Source of the DNA: Shewanella putrefaciens
Lineage (GTDB): Bacteria > Pseudomonadota > Gammaproteobacteria > Enterobacterales > Shewanellaceae
NCBI RefSeq assembly: GCF_016406325.1
Contig: NZ_CP066370.1
Coordinates: forward strand, 3,100,001-3,164,000
Reading direction: 5' to 3'
Length of the DNA: 64,000 nucleotides
The translations under genes were made by a program, and so were the position numbers. Positions within the stretch are counted from its first letter, which is position 1. The number at the start of each line of letters is the position of its first letter. The notes under the pieces were generated by a model. The model made no database searches. It saw only the letters and a list, made by a program, of their open reading frames with translations, and was not told where the DNA came from. Shown one piece after another: positions 29,084 through 37,738 of the stretch.

Positions 29084-29785
29084 ATGACTCACCCAGCGGC
29101 TCATTTAGCAAATTCAACCAACAGCACTCCAGAAACCAAAACGCGCACTCTGCACGCCATTATCGACCCTTTATGTGGTTGGTGCTATGCGGCAGCGCCA
29201 CTGCTTGATGCTGCAGCAAAAGCAGGTTTTACCATTAAGCTGCACGGCGGCGGTATGCTCACGGGCCCAAGACGCAAACAAATCGATGCTAACTGGCGCG
29301 ACTATGTTATGCCCCACGATTTGCGTATTGCTGAGCTAACCGGCCAGCCTTTTGGCGAAAACTACTTTAATGGTTTGCTGCGCGATACAACAATCCTACT
29401 CGACTCGGCGCCGCCCATTAAAGCCATGCTGGCAGTCGATGCTATGGGCGGCAACAGTTTGGCCTATCTACTCTCAGTACAACTGGCCCATTACCGTGAT
29501 GGCCACAATGCTAGTGATAAAGACAATCTCGCAAGATTAGCCACAGTGCAGGGATTTAGCCCCAACGCCTTCGCAGCACAATATGCGCAAGCTGAAGGCA
29601 AACTCGATAAGCATATAGTCGAATCACGGGCGCTGCTCAACCAGATAGGTGCCCAAGGCTTTCCTTCGATAGCGATAGAGGCTGATAACGGCAACATAAT
29701 CGCCATTAATATCAACCGCTTTTATGGCAAACCCGCCCAGTGGTTAAGCTACCTTAAAGATCAATTTGGTGATCAAAATGAATAA
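29084..29785 (+). CDS. DsbA family protein, cytosolic type
   Basis: 233 residues with a thioredoxin-fold active site, DPLCGWCYAAAPL (C31 and C34), and a helical insert. No signal peptide, so probably cytoplasmic, like FrnE or 2-hydroxychromene-2-carboxylate isomerase relatives. The cis-proline loop reads GAQGFPSIAI. It could act on disulfides or as a glutathione-dependent isomerase. It overlaps the next gene by 8 bases and so is translated together with it. Confidence 0.85.
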   Translation: MTHPAAHLANSTNSTPETKTRTLHAIIDPLCGWCYAAAPLLDAAAKAGFTIKLHGGGMLTGPRRKQIDANWRDYVMPHDLRIAELTGQPFGENYFNGLLRDTTILLDSAPPIKAMLAVDAMGGNSLAYLLSVQLAHYRDGHNASDKDNLARLATVQGFSPNAFAAQYAQAEGKLDKHIVESRALLNQIGAQGFPSIAIEADNGNIIAININRFYGKPAQWLSYLKDQFGDQNE

Positions 29786-30275
29786 CCCTGATACGGATAT
29801 AACCACGCAAACCGAAAGGCATATGATTGAAAAACAGGACTCACAGGCACATTTAACCACTGAAGCCATATTATTAAAGCAAACCGAGGATAATCTCGCC
29901 ATCGTAAAAAGTACCTACGAAGGACAAAATTCAGCCGAAAACGCCCGTAATCTGAAACAAGCGTTGGCGGAAGATGCGCGCTGGACTGAGGCGGTTGGGT
30001 TTCCCTATGCAGGTACTTACATAGGTTTTAGCGATATAGCCAACAATGTATTTGATAGACTAGGAAGCGAATGGGATAACTATCGCGTCATTATTGAAGA
30101 CTATGTCGCTCAAGGAAATAAAGTATTTGCCTACGGTACTTATAGCGGTCGTTATGTAAAAACGGGCAAAACCTTTAGCGCACGAGTTGCTCATCTTTGG
30201 CAATTACATCAAGGTAAAATCATCAGCTTTGAACAGTTTGTGGATAGCCAATCCGTTATCAATGCCATGCAATAA
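29778..30275 (+). CDS. NTF2-like (SnoaL) family protein
   Basis: 165 residues from the ATG at 29778 (GGTG six bases upstream, inside the DsbA-like gene); a TTG at 29766 and an ATG at 29823 are alternatives. The domain (about 45–160) has the cone-shaped NTF2 pattern: LAEDARWTEAVGFPYAGTYIGFSDI, VFAYGTYSGRYVKTGKTF and FEQFVDSQSV. Members bind or convert small hydrophobic molecules. The last gene of the LysR-linked group; a 12-bp hairpin follows. Confidence 0.8.
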   Translation: MNNPDTDITTQTERHMIEKQDSQAHLTTEAILLKQTEDNLAIVKSTYEGQNSAENARNLKQALAEDARWTEAVGFPYAGTYIGFSDIANNVFDRLGSEWDNYRVIIEDYVAQGNKVFAYGTYSGRYVKTGKTFSARVAHLWQLHQGKIISFEQFVDSQSVINAMQ

Positions 30276-30578
30276 TAGAACAAACATCATATAACAAGGC
30301 AAGCTCATATCATAAGCTTGCCTTGTAACTTGCTACCTAAAACACCTTAACCGTATTATTCATTTTTTCAATATATTGCGTTTAACCAACACTGCCATAG
30401 TACAAAAAACACCCTAGTCATTCCATTAATTGCCTTAATTGAATGAAAAACACAATTTCTTTCACTTTCGTGAGCTTAACTTTACAAACTTTTACCCAAT
30501 AAGCGTACGTTATTCACTAGAATAGCCATCATAGTGCTATCGCCCTCTTAACAGCCTTTGTGCGAGATAATCATACAA
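30276..30578. other. Intergenic stretch upstream of the first RND operon
   Basis: 303 bases holding the hairpin at 30294–30326 and then AT-rich sequence likely to include the RND operon promoter. No local regulator gene or operator palindrome was found. Confidence 0.4.
30294..30326 (+). terminator. Hairpin after the NTF2-like gene
   Basis: ACAAGGCAAGCT pairs perfectly with AGCTTGCCTTGT over a nine-base loop, 19 bases after the stop. No T-run follows, so termination would be imperfect or Rho-assisted. Confidence 0.5.
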
Positions 30579-31697
30579 ATGAAAAAAACCATTATTGCCA
30601 TAACCCTGCTTGCGGTTGTTGCCACAGCAGTCAGTTTTAGTGATGTCCTTCTAGCGGCTAAACCCGAGAGCGCACCACATCTGATGCGTACCGTTCCCGT
30701 GGTGACAGGTGAAGTGGTTGAACATCCGCTGACTCAATCTATTTCGCTTATAGGCAAACTCGCGGCAGAACGCGCTGTAGTGATAGCCCCTCAAGTGACG
30801 GGGAAAATAAAACAAATCGCCGTCACATCCAACCAAGCCGTGAAAAAAGGCCAACTCTTAATCGAGCTTGATGATATGAAAGCACAGGCCGCAGTGGCCG
30901 AAGCCAACGCATACCTCAATGACGAAAAGCGTAAACTTAAAGAATTTGAAAAACTGATCAGCCGTAATGCCATTACTCAAACCGAAATTGACGCACAAAA
31001 AGCTAGTGTTGATATTGCACAAGCACGCTTAACCTCCGCCCAAGCAGATTTACATTATCACTCACTGATTGCGCCATTTGCAGGTAAAACGGGGTTAATT
31101 AATTTCAGCGAAGGTAAAATGGTCAGTGTGGGAACAGAGTTGATGACATTGGATGATTTATCCAGCATGCGCCTTGACCTGCAAGTTCCGGAGCATTATT
31201 TAGCGCAGCTCAGCATTGGTATGCCCGTCTCAGCCACAAGTCGCGCTTGGCCTGGCGAAACCTTTATGGGCAAAGTGGTGGCAATCGATCCTCGCGTAAA
31301 CGAAGAAACCTTAAACCTTAAGATCCGCGTACAATTTGATAACCCTAAAGATCGCTTAAAGCCTGGCATGATGATGTCATCGACCATCACATTTCCCGCC
31401 ATATCAGCACCCATAGTGCCAGTCCAAGCCTTGGAATATTCAGGCACTAAACGCTATGTCTATGTCGTTGGCGACGACCATATTGCTAAGCGTACTGAGG
31501 TAATTTTAGGGGCGCGTATTGGCGATCAAGTGCTTATTGATAACGGTTTAAAGATTGGTGATAAAGTCGTCGTGCAGGGCTTAGTGAATATGCGCGATGG
31601 CTTAAAAATCAATGAGGTTACACTCGGTTCTAAAAATACCGATAGTTCAGAACGAGCAGCAACACCTTCAAATACTAAAGCGACGGAGACCAAATAA
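30579..31697 (+). CDS. RND efflux periplasmic adaptor subunit
   Basis: Membrane fusion protein bridging the inner-membrane pump and an outer-membrane channel. 372 residues from the ATG at 30579 (MKKTIIAITLLAVVATAV, signal anchor). Barrel-sandwich/lipoyl motif AVVIAPQVTGKIKQIAVTSNQAVKKGQLLIELDD, coiled-coil hairpin (about 95–150), second lipoyl half with SLIAPFAGKTGLI, then beta-barrel and membrane-proximal parts. No lipobox. The stop overlaps the start of the pump gene by one base. No outer-membrane factor gene is nearby, so TolC or another channel must serve. Confidence 0.92.
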   Translation: MKKTIIAITLLAVVATAVSFSDVLLAAKPESAPHLMRTVPVVTGEVVEHPLTQSISLIGKLAAERAVVIAPQVTGKIKQIAVTSNQAVKKGQLLIELDDMKAQAAVAEANAYLNDEKRKLKEFEKLISRNAITQTEIDAQKASVDIAQARLTSAQADLHYHSLIAPFAGKTGLINFSEGKMVSVGTELMTLDDLSSMRLDLQVPEHYLAQLSIGMPVSATSRAWPGETFMGKVVAIDPRVNEETLNLKIRVQFDNPKDRLKPGMMMSSTITFPAISAPIVPVQALEYSGTKRYVYVVGDDHIAKRTEVILGARIGDQVLIDNGLKIGDKVVVQGLVNMRDGLKINEVTLGSKNTDSSERAATPSNTKATETK

Positions 31698-34600
31698 TGT
31701 GGCTATCCGATGTTTCAGTTAAACGCCCCGTCGTTGCAATCGTATTAAGCCTATTGTTATGCGTATTCGGGTTTGTATCTTTCACTAAGCTATCGGTGCG
31801 TGAAATGCCCGATGTCGAAAGCCCAGTGGTCACCATCAGCACCAGCTATTCAGGTGCTTCTGCGGCCATTATGGAAAGCCAAATCACTAAAACTCTGGAA
31901 GATGAATTAACAGGGATCAGCGGCATAGATGAAATCACCTCTACTACACGTAATGGTAGCTCGCGCATCACGGTTAAATTCCTGCTTGGCTGGAATTTAA
32001 CAGAAGGTGTAAGCGATGTCCGTGATGCGGTTGCCCGCGCCCAACGTAGGCTCCCTGAAGATGCGAAGGACCCCGTTGTATCTAAGGATAATGGTTCAGG
32101 AGAACCCTCTGTCTATGTCAATTTAAGTTCGAGTATTATGGACCGTACCCAATTGACCGATTATGCCCAGCGCGTATTGGAAGATAGGTTCAGCCTGATC
32201 AGCGGTGTGAGTTCAATTAGTATTTCAGGTGGTTTATATAAGGTTATGTACGTCAAGCTCAGACCCGAGCAAATGGCAGGACGTAACGTGACCGTCACGG
32301 ATATCACCAATGCATTACGTAAGGAAAACGTCGAAACACCCGGTGGGCAAGTGCGTAATGATACCACTGTCATGTCAGTGAGAACGAAACGTCTATATTA
32401 CACACCAAAGGATTTTGACTACTTAGTGGTACGCACAGCCAGCGATGGCACGCCTATTTATTTAAAAGATGTCGCCGATGTCGCTGTTGGCGCACAGAAT
32501 GAAAACTCGACCTTTAAGAGCGATGGTATTGTAAACCTCAGTTTAGGGATTATTACTCAGTCCGATGCCAACCCGTTAGTGGTGGCCCAAGAGGTACACA
32601 AAGAAGTCGACCGCGTACAAAATTTTCTTCCAGAAGGAACAAGCCTCGTTGTTGATTTCGATTCAACGGTGTTTATTGACCGTTCTATTAACGAAGTCTA
32701 TAACACCCTGTTTGTGACGGGCGCCTTAGTCGTATTAGTGCTCTATATCTTTATTGGGCAAGCAAGGGCGACACTCATTCCTGCAGTGACGGTTCCCGTA
32801 TCACTTATTTCGGCATTTATCGCTGCTAATATGTTTGGTTACTCGATTAACTTATTGACCTTAATGGCATTAATTCTCGCTATTGGTCTAGTTGTCGATG
32901 ATGCCATTGTGGTGGTGGAAAACATATTCCACCATATAGAAAAAGGGGAAGAACCGCTGCTTGCGGCCTATAAAGGCACCCGTGAAGTGGGTTTTGCGGT
33001 TGTTGCCACAACGGCTGTATTAGTGATGGTCTTTCTACCTATATCATTTATGGAAGGTATGGTCGGGCTGCTATTTACCGAATTTTCGGTCATGCTTGCC
33101 GTATCGGTTATGTTCTCATCCCTTATCGCATTAACCCTCACCCCCGTCCTTAGCAGCAAATTGCTCAAAGCGAATGTGAAGCCCAATCGCTTTAATCGTT
33201 GGGTCGATAGTGGTTTTGCACGAATGGAGAAGGTGTACCGTGCTGCCGTATCAAGAGCGATTCAGTTTCGTCTTATTGCCCCATTAGTGATTTTGGCTTG
33301 CATAGGTGGCAGTGCTTGGTTAATGCAACAAGTACCGTCACAACTCGCGCCACAGGAAGACCGCGGCGTGTTATACGCCTTTGTAAAGGGCGCTGAAGGT
33401 ACCAGCTATAACCGTATGACAGCCAATATGGACATAGTCGAAGACAGACTCATGCCTCTACTCGGTCAAGGGGTCTTGCGATCTTTTAGCGTACAAGCCC
33501 CCGCTTTTGGTGGCCGTGCAGGCGATCAAACCGGTTTTGTTATCATGCAGTTAGAGGATTGGGAACACAGAGATGTCACGGCGCAGCAAGCCCTTGGTAT
33601 TATTAGCTCAGCCTTGAAAGATATCCCCGATGTGATGGTTCGCCCCATGATGCCGGGCTTTAGAGGGCAATCGAGCGAACCCGTACAATTTGTGCTTGGC
33701 GGCTCCGATTATACTGAGCTATTTAAATGGGCGCAGATCTTAAAAGAGGAAGCAAACGCGAGCCCTATGATGGAAGGCGCTGACTTAGATTATGCGGAAA
33801 CCACGCCTGAGTTAATTGTGACCGTAGATAAAGAACGCGCCGCGGAACTTGGGATCAGTGTTGATGAAGTCTCGCAAACCTTAGAAGTCATGCTCGGTGG
33901 CCGAACAGAAACCACTTATGTGGATCGCGGTGAAGAATACGATGTCTATCTTCGCGGTGATGAAAACAGCTTTAATAACGTCGGAGACTTAAGCCAAATC
34001 TATATGCGCTCCGCAAAAGGTGAATTAGTCACTTTAGATACTGTGACCCATATTGAGGAAGTGGCCTCGGCGCAAAAACTCAGTCACACCAATAAGCAAA
34101 AATCAATCACGCTAAAGGCCAATATCAGTGAAGGTTATACCCTAGGTGAATCACTCGCATTTTTGGAAAATAAGGCGGTCGAATTATTACCTAAGGATAT
34201 TTCCGTTGGCTACACGGGTGAATCCAAAGAATTTAAAGAAAACCAAAGTAGTATTCTGATTGTATTTGGCTTAGCGTTACTCGTAGCATATCTGGTCTTA
34301 GCGGCTCAATTTGAAAGCTTTATTAACCCATTAGTCGTGATGTTTACTGTGCCTATGGGCGTGTTTGGGGGGTTCTTAGGTCTACTGATCACCAGCCAAG
34401 GTATCAATATCTACAGCCAAATTGGCATGATCATGTTGATTGGTATGGTGACTAAAAATGGTATTTTAATTGTTGAATTTGCTAACCAATTACGAGACAG
34501 AGGTTTTGAACTCGATAAAGCCATTATTGATGCATCTACACGGCGTTTACGGCCAATCTTAATGACGGCCTTCACCACACTTGTCGGTGCTATCCCCCTG

Positions 34601-34837
34601 ATTTTCTCGACAGGTGCTGGCTCAGAAAGTCGTATTGCCGTAGGTACAGTGGTGTTCTTTGGGATGGCATTTGCCACCTTTGTCACACTATTTGTGATCC
34701 CAGCCATGTATCGATTAATCTCGGCTGCCACCCATTCACCAGGTTATGTTGAAGCAAAACTCGAAGCGGCCATTAAGGCCCAAGAATTAGCAGCGCAGGA
34801 GGCTGCCAAACAACAGGAACAAACGGCAAAAGCTTGA
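31697..34837 (+). CDS. RND efflux pump, inner-membrane permease
   Basis: 1046-residue proton-driven exporter of the HAE1 group, twelve membrane segments with two large periplasmic loops. The start MWLSDVSVKRPVVAIVLSLL is typical. The proton-relay region has ILAIGLVVDDAIVVVENI (the Asp pair), and the C-terminal half has LVLAAQFESFINPLVVMFTVP and GMVTKNGILIVEFANQ. More like the MexW/VexF-type branch than AcrB, judged from the N-terminal sequence. The substrate is unknown. A strong terminator follows 53 bases later. Confidence 0.93.
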   Translation: MWLSDVSVKRPVVAIVLSLLLCVFGFVSFTKLSVREMPDVESPVVTISTSYSGASAAIMESQITKTLEDELTGISGIDEITSTTRNGSSRITVKFLLGWNLTEGVSDVRDAVARAQRRLPEDAKDPVVSKDNGSGEPSVYVNLSSSIMDRTQLTDYAQRVLEDRFSLISGVSSISISGGLYKVMYVKLRPEQMAGRNVTVTDITNALRKENVETPGGQVRNDTTVMSVRTKRLYYTPKDFDYLVVRTASDGTPIYLKDVADVAVGAQNENSTFKSDGIVNLSLGIITQSDANPLVVAQEVHKEVDRVQNFLPEGTSLVVDFDSTVFIDRSINEVYNTLFVTGALVVLVLYIFIGQARATLIPAVTVPVSLISAFIAANMFGYSINLLTLMALILAIGLVVDDAIVVVENIFHHIEKGEEPLLAAYKGTREVGFAVVATTAVLVMVFLPISFMEGMVGLLFTEFSVMLAVSVMFSSLIALTLTPVLSSKLLKANVKPNRFNRWVDSGFARMEKVYRAAVSRAIQFRLIAPLVILACIGGSAWLMQQVPSQLAPQEDRGVLYAFVKGAEGTSYNRMTANMDIVEDRLMPLLGQGVLRSFSVQAPAFGGRAGDQTGFVIMQLEDWEHRDVTAQQALGIISSALKDIPDVMVRPMMPGFRGQSSEPVQFVLGGSDYTELFKWAQILKEEANASPMMEGADLDYAETTPELIVTVDKERAAELGISVDEVSQTLEVMLGGRTETTYVDRGEEYDVYLRGDENSFNNVGDLSQIYMRSAKGELVTLDTVTHIEEVASAQKLSHTNKQKSITLKANISEGYTLGESLAFLENKAVELLPKDISVGYTGESKEFKENQSSILIVFGLALLVAYLVLAAQFESFINPLVVMFTVPMGVFGGFLGLLITSQGINIYSQIGMIMLIGMVTKNGILIVEFANQLRDRGFELDKAIIDASTRRLRPILMTAFTTLVGAIPLIFSTGAGSESRIAVGTVVFFGMAFATFVTLFVIPAMYRLISAATHSPGYVEAKLEAAIKAQELAAQEAAKQQEQTAKA

Positions 34838-34889
34838 TAACAAAACTGTGAACGAAAACTAAGAGAAACAAAACGTCAGCTCAGATGAT

Positions 34890-34921
34890 AAAAAGCCAAG
34901 GTACAAATACCTTGGCTTTTT
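34890..34921. terminator. Bidirectional terminator
   Basis: AAAAAGCCAAGGTA and TACCTTGGCTTTTT pair across a short loop with A- and T-runs at the ends, so it works in both directions between the convergent RND permease and MFS genes. Confidence 0.92.
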
Positions 34922-34924
34922 GAT

Positions 34925-36094
34925 TTATGCCTGAGATGAGTTAATAACCTGCTCGGTACTGACGCGAATACAGAGCACAGTACAGAGCAATGCCGCCAAC
35001 GTAATGACGCCTCCGAGATGGTTAATCATGCCCACAAAGCCCAATCCCGCTCCGAGCAAAATATAATAAAACAGTCCAAAGAGTGCGCCAGCAGAGCCCG
35101 CATAAGCACAGTAGTTTGCCAGAGCCGAGCTGAGTATGTTTGGAATCGCGATCCCATAAGCAATCACAATCAAGAGCATAGGCGCTAAAAAGTAAACACT
35201 ATTCAGTCCTATTACAGTCGATTGAAATAGCCAAATACCCAATCCACCGACAAGTGCGATTGCACTGGCTAAGCGAATCAGCCAGACGCTGGTGTGGCCT
35301 CGACCTAGCAATATTCTATTAAAATAACTGCCAAGGAATGCGCCAAAGCCTAATAGTAAGCCACTAGTTCCGAAGGCAAGCGTCGATAATCCTTGCGCCT
35401 CAAACATAAATGGTGCCAGTGAAAAGTAGCTAAACCACATCAGATTAAACGCCGCCACCAAGAAGGTGTTCTTAATAATCCCGCTGTCGGTAAGCATCTT
35501 AAACGCTAACTCACCTATCGCTATTTTCTGGCTATGTGCGGGTTTGGTTTCAGGTAAGGATTTTACCGACAAAAACAACAGCACTATGGCAGAAACCATA
35601 AGTGCGACAAACACACCTTGATACCCCCAATACGCACTGAGAACGCTGCCCAGTAGCAATCCGATAACAGGGCTAATTCCAAGTGACATTCCCATCACAG
35701 AAAAGACTTTGGCTAATTCTTCTCCACTATAACTGTCACGCATCATAGTTTGGGTAATCACAGAACCCACTGCCGCGCCAAAGGCCGACAATACGCGGGC
35801 CAGCAACAACAGGCTAAAATCGCTCACCATCAAGGCTAACGCTGAGCCAATGGCATAACATACTAATCCCGCGAGCATAGCTTTGCGACGACCAATAATG
35901 TCGGCTAAGCGGCCCCAGCAAAATACGCCTATGGCAAAGGCAATAAAGTACACAGATAAGGTTTGCGATGCGCCAGCAACCGACACGGCAAAGTTTTCTG
36001 CAATATTCGGCAATGCTGGGCTATAGATGGTTTCCATAGCTTGCGGAAATATCATTAGCAGCACAGCGAGCCCTAAAGGGGGTTTTATATTCAT
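34925..36094 (-). CDS. MFS multidrug exporter, Bcr/CflA type
   Basis: 389 residues with about twelve membrane segments, starting MNIKPPLGLAVLLMIFPQAMETIYSPALPNI-like, typical of drug:H+ antiporters of the Bcr/CflA group. The loop 2–3 motif is GRLADIIGRRKAM and motif C-like glycines occur in GMSLGISPVIGLLLGS. It is divergent from an AraC regulator 142 bases away, a pairing like that of nimT and nimR in E. coli. The substrate cannot be given. Confidence 0.88.
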   Translation of the reverse strand: MNIKPPLGLAVLLMIFPQAMETIYSPALPNIAENFAVSVAGASQTLSVYFIAFAIGVFCWGRLADIIGRRKAMLAGLVCYAIGSALALMVSDFSLLLLARVLSAFGAAVGSVITQTMMRDSYSGEELAKVFSVMGMSLGISPVIGLLLGSVLSAYWGYQGVFVALMVSAIVLLFLSVKSLPETKPAHSQKIAIGELAFKMLTDSGIIKNTFLVAAFNLMWFSYFSLAPFMFEAQGLSTLAFGTSGLLLGFGAFLGSYFNRILLGRGHTSVWLIRLASAIALVGGLGIWLFQSTVIGLNSVYFLAPMLLIVIAYGIAIPNILSSALANYCAYAGSAGALFGLFYYILLGAGLGFVGMINHLGGVITLAALLCTVLCIRVSTEQVINSSQA

Positions 36095-36236
36095 GATTTC
36101 AATTGAATTTTAGTAAACAAAATGAGTTGGTTTACCGAAATGTCACTCCATACTTGTCAAAGAGGACGCAGTATAGATAAAATCCAAACATGACAATTAA
36201 TAATACTTAAACAAAAAACATCAAAAATAGGACAAG

Positions 36237-37013
36237 ATGGCTTTTATTCAACCCGATCTGCAATTCAACCCCGACACCTTAGACAACCTAGTGATAGGGA
36301 TTGCTGCGGATATGGGGGAGCACGATTCAGGCGCGCATCACCACAGCAAAGCTCAACTGCTTTATGCTTCTGCTGGCTGTATGAGGTTTTACTTGGCTGA
36401 TACCCAAGTTGTACTACCGCCAACCCGTGCGGCTTGGCTACCCGCAGGCGTTGTACACCATGTCACCATGCGCAATGTGGCTGCCTATCGCTCACTCTAC
36501 TTTGAGCCAGAAACTGTTGCGTCTTTGCCGAGTCGAGTCACGATTTTCCATGTTAATCCGTTACTCAAAGCACTCATCGACACTATGTCATTTTGGCCGT
36601 GGGACAAACCCAGACAAAGTCAACACAATGCCTTTTCCCTGCTTTGCGAAGAGTTGGAAAATGCTACGGCAGAAAATCTAGTCTTACCTCTACCGCAGGA
36701 TAAGCGCTTGAAAACTTGGCTTAAGCAACTGCAACAAAAGAAACAACCTGCCAATCTTAAAAAGATGGCCATTGAAATTGGCGCCAGTGAACGCACGATT
36801 AGCCGTATTTTTAACGCACAGACGGGAATGGCTTATCAAGCATGGCGCCAGCAATGGCGTTTACTCTCCGCCATTGAACAATTAGCGGCGGGAGTATCGG
36901 TGGCGCAGGTGGGCTTTAATTTACAATTTTCCAGTGACAGTGCCTTTATCAGCTTTTTTAAGCAATATACTGGCACCACACCAGCGCAATATTTTAAATC
37001 TCCTAGTGTTTAG
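36237..37013 (+). CDS. AraC family transcriptional regulator
   Basis: 258 residues. The N-terminal cupin-like domain (about 15–110) has HDSGAHHHSKAQLLYASAG and LPPTRAAWLPAGVVHH; the C-terminal double helix-turn-helix (about 155–255) has LKKMAIEIGASERTISRIFNAQTGM and VAQVGFNLQFSSDSAFISFFKQYTG. The cupin plus HTH layout is that of NimR-like regulators, which control an adjacent MFS exporter; the divergent MFS gene fits this. Effector unknown. Confidence 0.9.
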   Translation: MAFIQPDLQFNPDTLDNLVIGIAADMGEHDSGAHHHSKAQLLYASAGCMRFYLADTQVVLPPTRAAWLPAGVVHHVTMRNVAAYRSLYFEPETVASLPSRVTIFHVNPLLKALIDTMSFWPWDKPRQSQHNAFSLLCEELENATAENLVLPLPQDKRLKTWLKQLQQKKQPANLKKMAIEIGASERTISRIFNAQTGMAYQAWRQQWRLLSAIEQLAAGVSVAQVGFNLQFSSDSAFISFFKQYTGTTPAQYFKSPSV

Positions 37014-37159
37014 CGAAATATTAAATCCCCCTCCAATACAACTCAAATGAGGCAGTTTACCCGTTTAACCAAGTGCAAACCCTCCCATTTCGCGGCCTTT
37101 AGCGACTTATTGTGTTATAGTGCAAGGACTCTTAGCCCAAATAGCAATATACAAATCCC

Positions 37160-37633
37160 TTGAAAAAAATCGCTTTATTTGTCGATGTGCAAAACATCTA
37201 TTACACCTGCCGCGAAGCCTATGGTCGTCAATTTAATTACCGTAAATTGTGGCAACACTTAGGCTATGAAGGAGACATAGTGTTAGCTGTTGCTTATGCC
37301 ATCCACAAAGGTGACGATGGGCAATTGAAATTCCAAGACGCGCTAAAGCACATTGGTTTTGAGGTAAAGTTAAAGCCGTTTATCCAACGCAGCGATGGTT
37401 CGGCCAAGGGTGACTGGGATGTCGGGATCACTATCGATATTATGGAAGCGGCGAGTGAAGTCGATACTGTAATTTTGTTGTCTGGGGATGGCGACTTCGA
37501 TTTATTACTGCAAAAAATCCATCAAAAATATGGGGTTGAAACTCAAGTGTATGGCGTCCCTACCCTGACGGCAAAATCCTTAAGGGATGCAGCGTCTCAA
37601 TTTCATCCGATAGATGAGGCGTTACTGCTTTAA
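37160..37633 (+). CDS. NYN domain protein (LabA-like PIN-fold)
   Basis: 157 residues, one NYN domain over nearly the full length. Acidic residues of a putative ribonuclease centre: FVDVQNIYYTCREAYG at the start, KGDWDVGITIDI in the middle and ILLSGDGDFDLLL. Homologues of the LabA/DUF88 group are predicted metal-dependent RNases. The start must be the TTG at 37160 because a TAG precedes it in frame by five codons and no ATG is suitably placed; there is no clear ribosome binding site, so expression may be low. Confidence 0.88.
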   Translation: MKKIALFVDVQNIYYTCREAYGRQFNYRKLWQHLGYEGDIVLAVAYAIHKGDDGQLKFQDALKHIGFEVKLKPFIQRSDGSAKGDWDVGITIDIMEAASEVDTVILLSGDGDFDLLLQKIHQKYGVETQVYGVPTLTAKSLRDAASQFHPIDEALLL

Positions 37634-37676
37634 GTTAAAAACCGTGACTGTATATTCGACATCAGCACCACAAAGC

Positions 37677-37701
37677 AAAAGGCCTGTTTTCACAGGCCTT
37701 T
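37677..37701. terminator. Bidirectional terminator
   Basis: AAAAGGCCTG and CAGGCCTTT pair over a TTTT-containing loop, between the convergent NYN and RND permease genes. Confidence 0.85.
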
Positions 37702-37738
37702 AACACGATAAACTCACATCAAAATCATAGATAGAAGC

